Part shown: piece after piece, positions 62,762 to 64,000 of the stretch
Numbering within the stretch: position 1 is the stretch's first letter
How the letters are laid out: every line of letters starts with the position of its first letter
NCBI RefSeq assembly: GCF_013366375.1
Contig: NZ_JABWMJ010000005.1
Span: forward strand, 62,001 to 126,000
Length of the DNA: 64,000 bases
Source of the DNA: Rhizobacter koreensis
GTDB taxonomy: Bacteria; Pseudomonadota; Gammaproteobacteria; Burkholderiales; Burkholderiaceae_C
Reading direction: 5' to 3'
Made by a program: the position numbers and the translations under genes
Notes under the pieces: generated by a model
Told to the model about the DNA's origin: nothing
What the model saw: the letters and a program-made list of their open reading frames with translations, nothing else
Database searches by the model: none

Positions 62762-63427
62762 ATGAACGTTCTCGTCATCGGCGCATCGCGCGGCATCGGC
62801 TTCGAATTCGTGCGGCAGTACCGCGCCGAGGGTGCGACAGTCACCGCCAGCGCACGCAACAACGCCGGCCTCGAGCGCATCCGCGGGCTCGGCGCCGACG
62901 CCTCGACGCTCGACGTGACCGACCCGGCGAGCGGCAGCGCGTTCGCAGCCGGGCTCCAGGGCCGCCGCTTCGACGTCATCGTGGTAAACGCCGGCGTCAT
63001 CGGCGGCCGCGTCGATCCGCCGGCGGTGCCCGAGCAGGCCGACTTCGACCACGTGATGCGCACCAACGTGCTCGGGCCGATGCGCATGATCTCGCTGGTC
63101 GCGCCGATGCTCGCACCGGGCGGTCGGCTCGCCGTGCTGTCGTCGCGCATGGCGTCGATCGGCAGCCGCACCAGCGCCGCGAACTGGCTCTACCGTGCCT
63201 CCAAGGCGGCGCTCAACTCGGTGCTGATGGACGCCGCGCTGGTGCTCGGCGAGCGCGCGACCTGCGTCGCGCTGCACCCGGGCTGGGTGCGAACCGACAT
63301 GGGCGGGAGCAGCGCCGACATCGACGTCGAGACCAGCGTCTCCGGCATGCGTCGCGTGATCGCCGCGCTGGTGCCGGGCGAGCGCTGCAGCTTCCGCAAC
63401 TACGACGGCGAGACGATCCCCTGGTAG
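62762..63427 (+). CDS. Short-chain dehydrogenase/reductase
   Basis: A 221-residue SDR with NVLVIGASRGIGFEFVRQY at the start (NAD(P) loop), VVNAGVIGG near 75, SSRMASIGS near 123 and the YRASKAAL active site near 143. The Arg in SARN near 29 suggests NADP. It belongs to the small single-domain SDRs near sniffer/carbonyl reductase types; the substrate is unknown. It follows the thiolase by 70 bases in the same direction. Confidence 0.9.
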   Translation: MNVLVIGASRGIGFEFVRQYRAEGATVTASARNNAGLERIRGLGADASTLDVTDPASGSAFAAGLQGRRFDVIVVNAGVIGGRVDPPAVPEQADFDHVMRTNVLGPMRMISLVAPMLAPGGRLAVLSSRMASIGSRTSAANWLYRASKAALNSVLMDAALVLGERATCVALHPGWVRTDMGGSSADIDVETSVSGMRRVIAALVPGERCSFRNYDGETIPW

Positions 63428-63433
63428 GCGCGC

Positions 63434-63465
63434 GTTGTACGCTGGCTTGACGCCGTGTGTACAAC
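63434..63465. promoter_or_regulatory. Inverted repeat around a TTGACG -35 upstream of the DUF6351 gene
   Basis: GTTGTAC (63434-63440) and GTACAAC (63459-63465) are perfect inverted copies 18 bases apart. TTGACG (63447-63452) lies between them and a weak -10 (TCCAAT, 63469-63474) follows at 16 bases. The repeat could be a paired operator or a stem-loop ending the SDR message. Confidence 0.4.
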
Positions 63466-63592
63466 GAATCCAATCGGTGATAACGCGGGGTTCCGGCGCG
63501 TGCGCCAGGTGGCTACAACCGCTCGGTGACCCCGCGCGCCGCGCGGGCCGAGCCCACGCAACGCGGCTCGCCGACGCCGCGAGGAGACACCG

Positions 63593-64000
63593 ATGACACA
63601 GCGATCGTTCCGACACTTCTGCCTCGCCGCGATCGGCGCGGCTGCGCTCGCGGCCTGCGGTGGCGGCGGCGGCGATGACGACGACGGACCGGTCCTGCAG
63701 ACGCTGTCGTCACGCCCCGAGCTCGTCTCGGGCGGCGACGTGCTCGTCGAGGCCGCGCTCACCGAGCCCTCGCAGCCGCTCAAGGCAACGCTGAACGGCA
63801 GCGACGTCTCGGCGTCGTTCAAGGCCGACCCGAGCCGGCCCGGCCGTTTGGTCGCGCTGCTGACCGGGCTCAAGGTCGGCACCAACGAACTCGTCGCGAG
63901 CAACGGCGGCGACTCGACGACCCTGCAGCTCACCAACTACCCGATCACCGGGCCGATGATCTCGGGCCCGCACGAGACGCCGTTCGTCTGCAAGACGCAG
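63593..64000 (+). CDS. DUF6351-type lipoprotein, N-terminal part (runs off the right edge)
   Basis: 136 codons are visible. The leader ends in LAAC (lipobox, about residue 22) with a Gly/Asp linker, then a beta-sandwich-like domain: TLSSRPELVSGGDVLVEAAL, KVGTNELVASNGGDSTTLQLTNYPITGPMISGPHETPFVC. This N-terminal pattern is what I remember of DUF6351 proteins of Burkholderiales, secreted proteins of unknown function probably with an alpha/beta hydrolase part that would lie beyond the window. GAGGAGA at 63581-63587 is 5 bases before the ATG. Confidence 0.75.
   Translation, partial: MTQRSFRHFCLAAIGAAALAACGGGGGDDDDGPVLQTLSSRPELVSGGDVLVEAALTEPSQPLKATLNGSDVSASFKADPSRPGRLVALLTGLKVGTNELVASNGGDSTTLQLTNYPITGPMISGPHETPFVCKTQ

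Noticed and set aside
61498..63427. Thiolase plus SDR as a phaA-phaB polyhydroxybutyrate pair
   Set aside because: The SDR is a short sniffer-like type with a 70-base gap from the thiolase and lacks the PhaB sequence pattern; no phaC is present.

Overview
The window is high-GC DNA packed with genes on both strands, and it reads as ordinary chromosome of a betaproteobacterium of the order Burkholderiales. It most resembles the Rubrivivax/Leptothrix/Ideonella group, but I cannot place the genus. The grounds are conserved Burkholderiales neighbourhoods (corC-lnt-glyQ-glyS-gmhB-plsC; COG0523 GTPase-dksA-STAS protein-hslVU; ahcY and metF behind an S-adenosylhomocysteine riboswitch), a one-cysteine DksA, a PEP-CTERM-like protein, and many TACAAT-type -10 elements. 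I see no rRNA, tRNA, insertion sequence, prophage or CRISPR array. Two genes run off the ends: a flagellin on the left and a DUF6351-type lipoprotein on the right.

Layout. 1-4.5 kb: flagellin, a thioredoxin-TPR chaperone, then purE-purK-tsaC. 4.5-9.3 kb: a secreted SGNH hydrolase, dacB, and tsaB-rimI-uracil-DNA glycosylase. 9.4-16.1 kb: glmU, two lipoproteins, ttcA, a MidA-type methyltransferase, a DUF2905 protein and cca. 16.1-22.7 kb: a GST, a lytic transglycosylase, two separate 5-formyltetrahydrofolate cyclo-ligase paralogues, a dienelactone hydrolase, a LysR regulator and a DUF2917 protein. 22.8-26.3 kb: a metal-uptake cluster (small membrane protein, His-rich outer-membrane protein, ZnuA-like and ZnuB-like proteins, no ATPase). 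26.4-31.7 kb: a LysE exporter, an NYN-LOTUS protein on a lower-GC islet, an MscS channel and a tannase-family esterase lipoprotein. 31.9-35.3 kb: ahcY-tlyA-metF with the SAH riboswitch. 35.4-42 kb: a HAD phosphatase, an MFS carrier, coaX, an OsmC protein, a PhoX phosphatase with a PEP-CTERM-like partner, and two tiny coupled genes of unknown function. 42-48 kb: hslVU, a STAS protein, dksA and a COG0523 GTPase. 48.1-56.5 kb: corC-lnt and glyQ-glyS-gmhB-plsC-ygjP-like. 56.5-63.4 kb: an MBL hydrolase, then ivd-carbonic anhydrase-aceK-thiolase-SDR.

Together the genes cover housekeeping (purines, t6A and s2C tRNA modification, CCA ends, Gly-tRNA synthesis, cell wall, lipoprotein and phospholipid synthesis), the methyl cycle, zinc handling, and leucine/acetyl-CoA metabolism. 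Three secreted hydrolase-like lipoproteins add a polymer-scavenging flavour. The items most worth a second look are the NYN-LOTUS islet, the ATPase-less metal-uptake cluster, the tannase-family esterase that lacks one cysteine of the family's CS-D-HC motif behind a TetR-like operator, the riboswitch leader, the start codons lying 6-7 nt behind -10 elements (possible leaderless mRNAs), and the small coupled ORFs. Starts were chosen by reading Shine-Dalgarno sequence, overlaps and family N-termini by eye; no searches were run.
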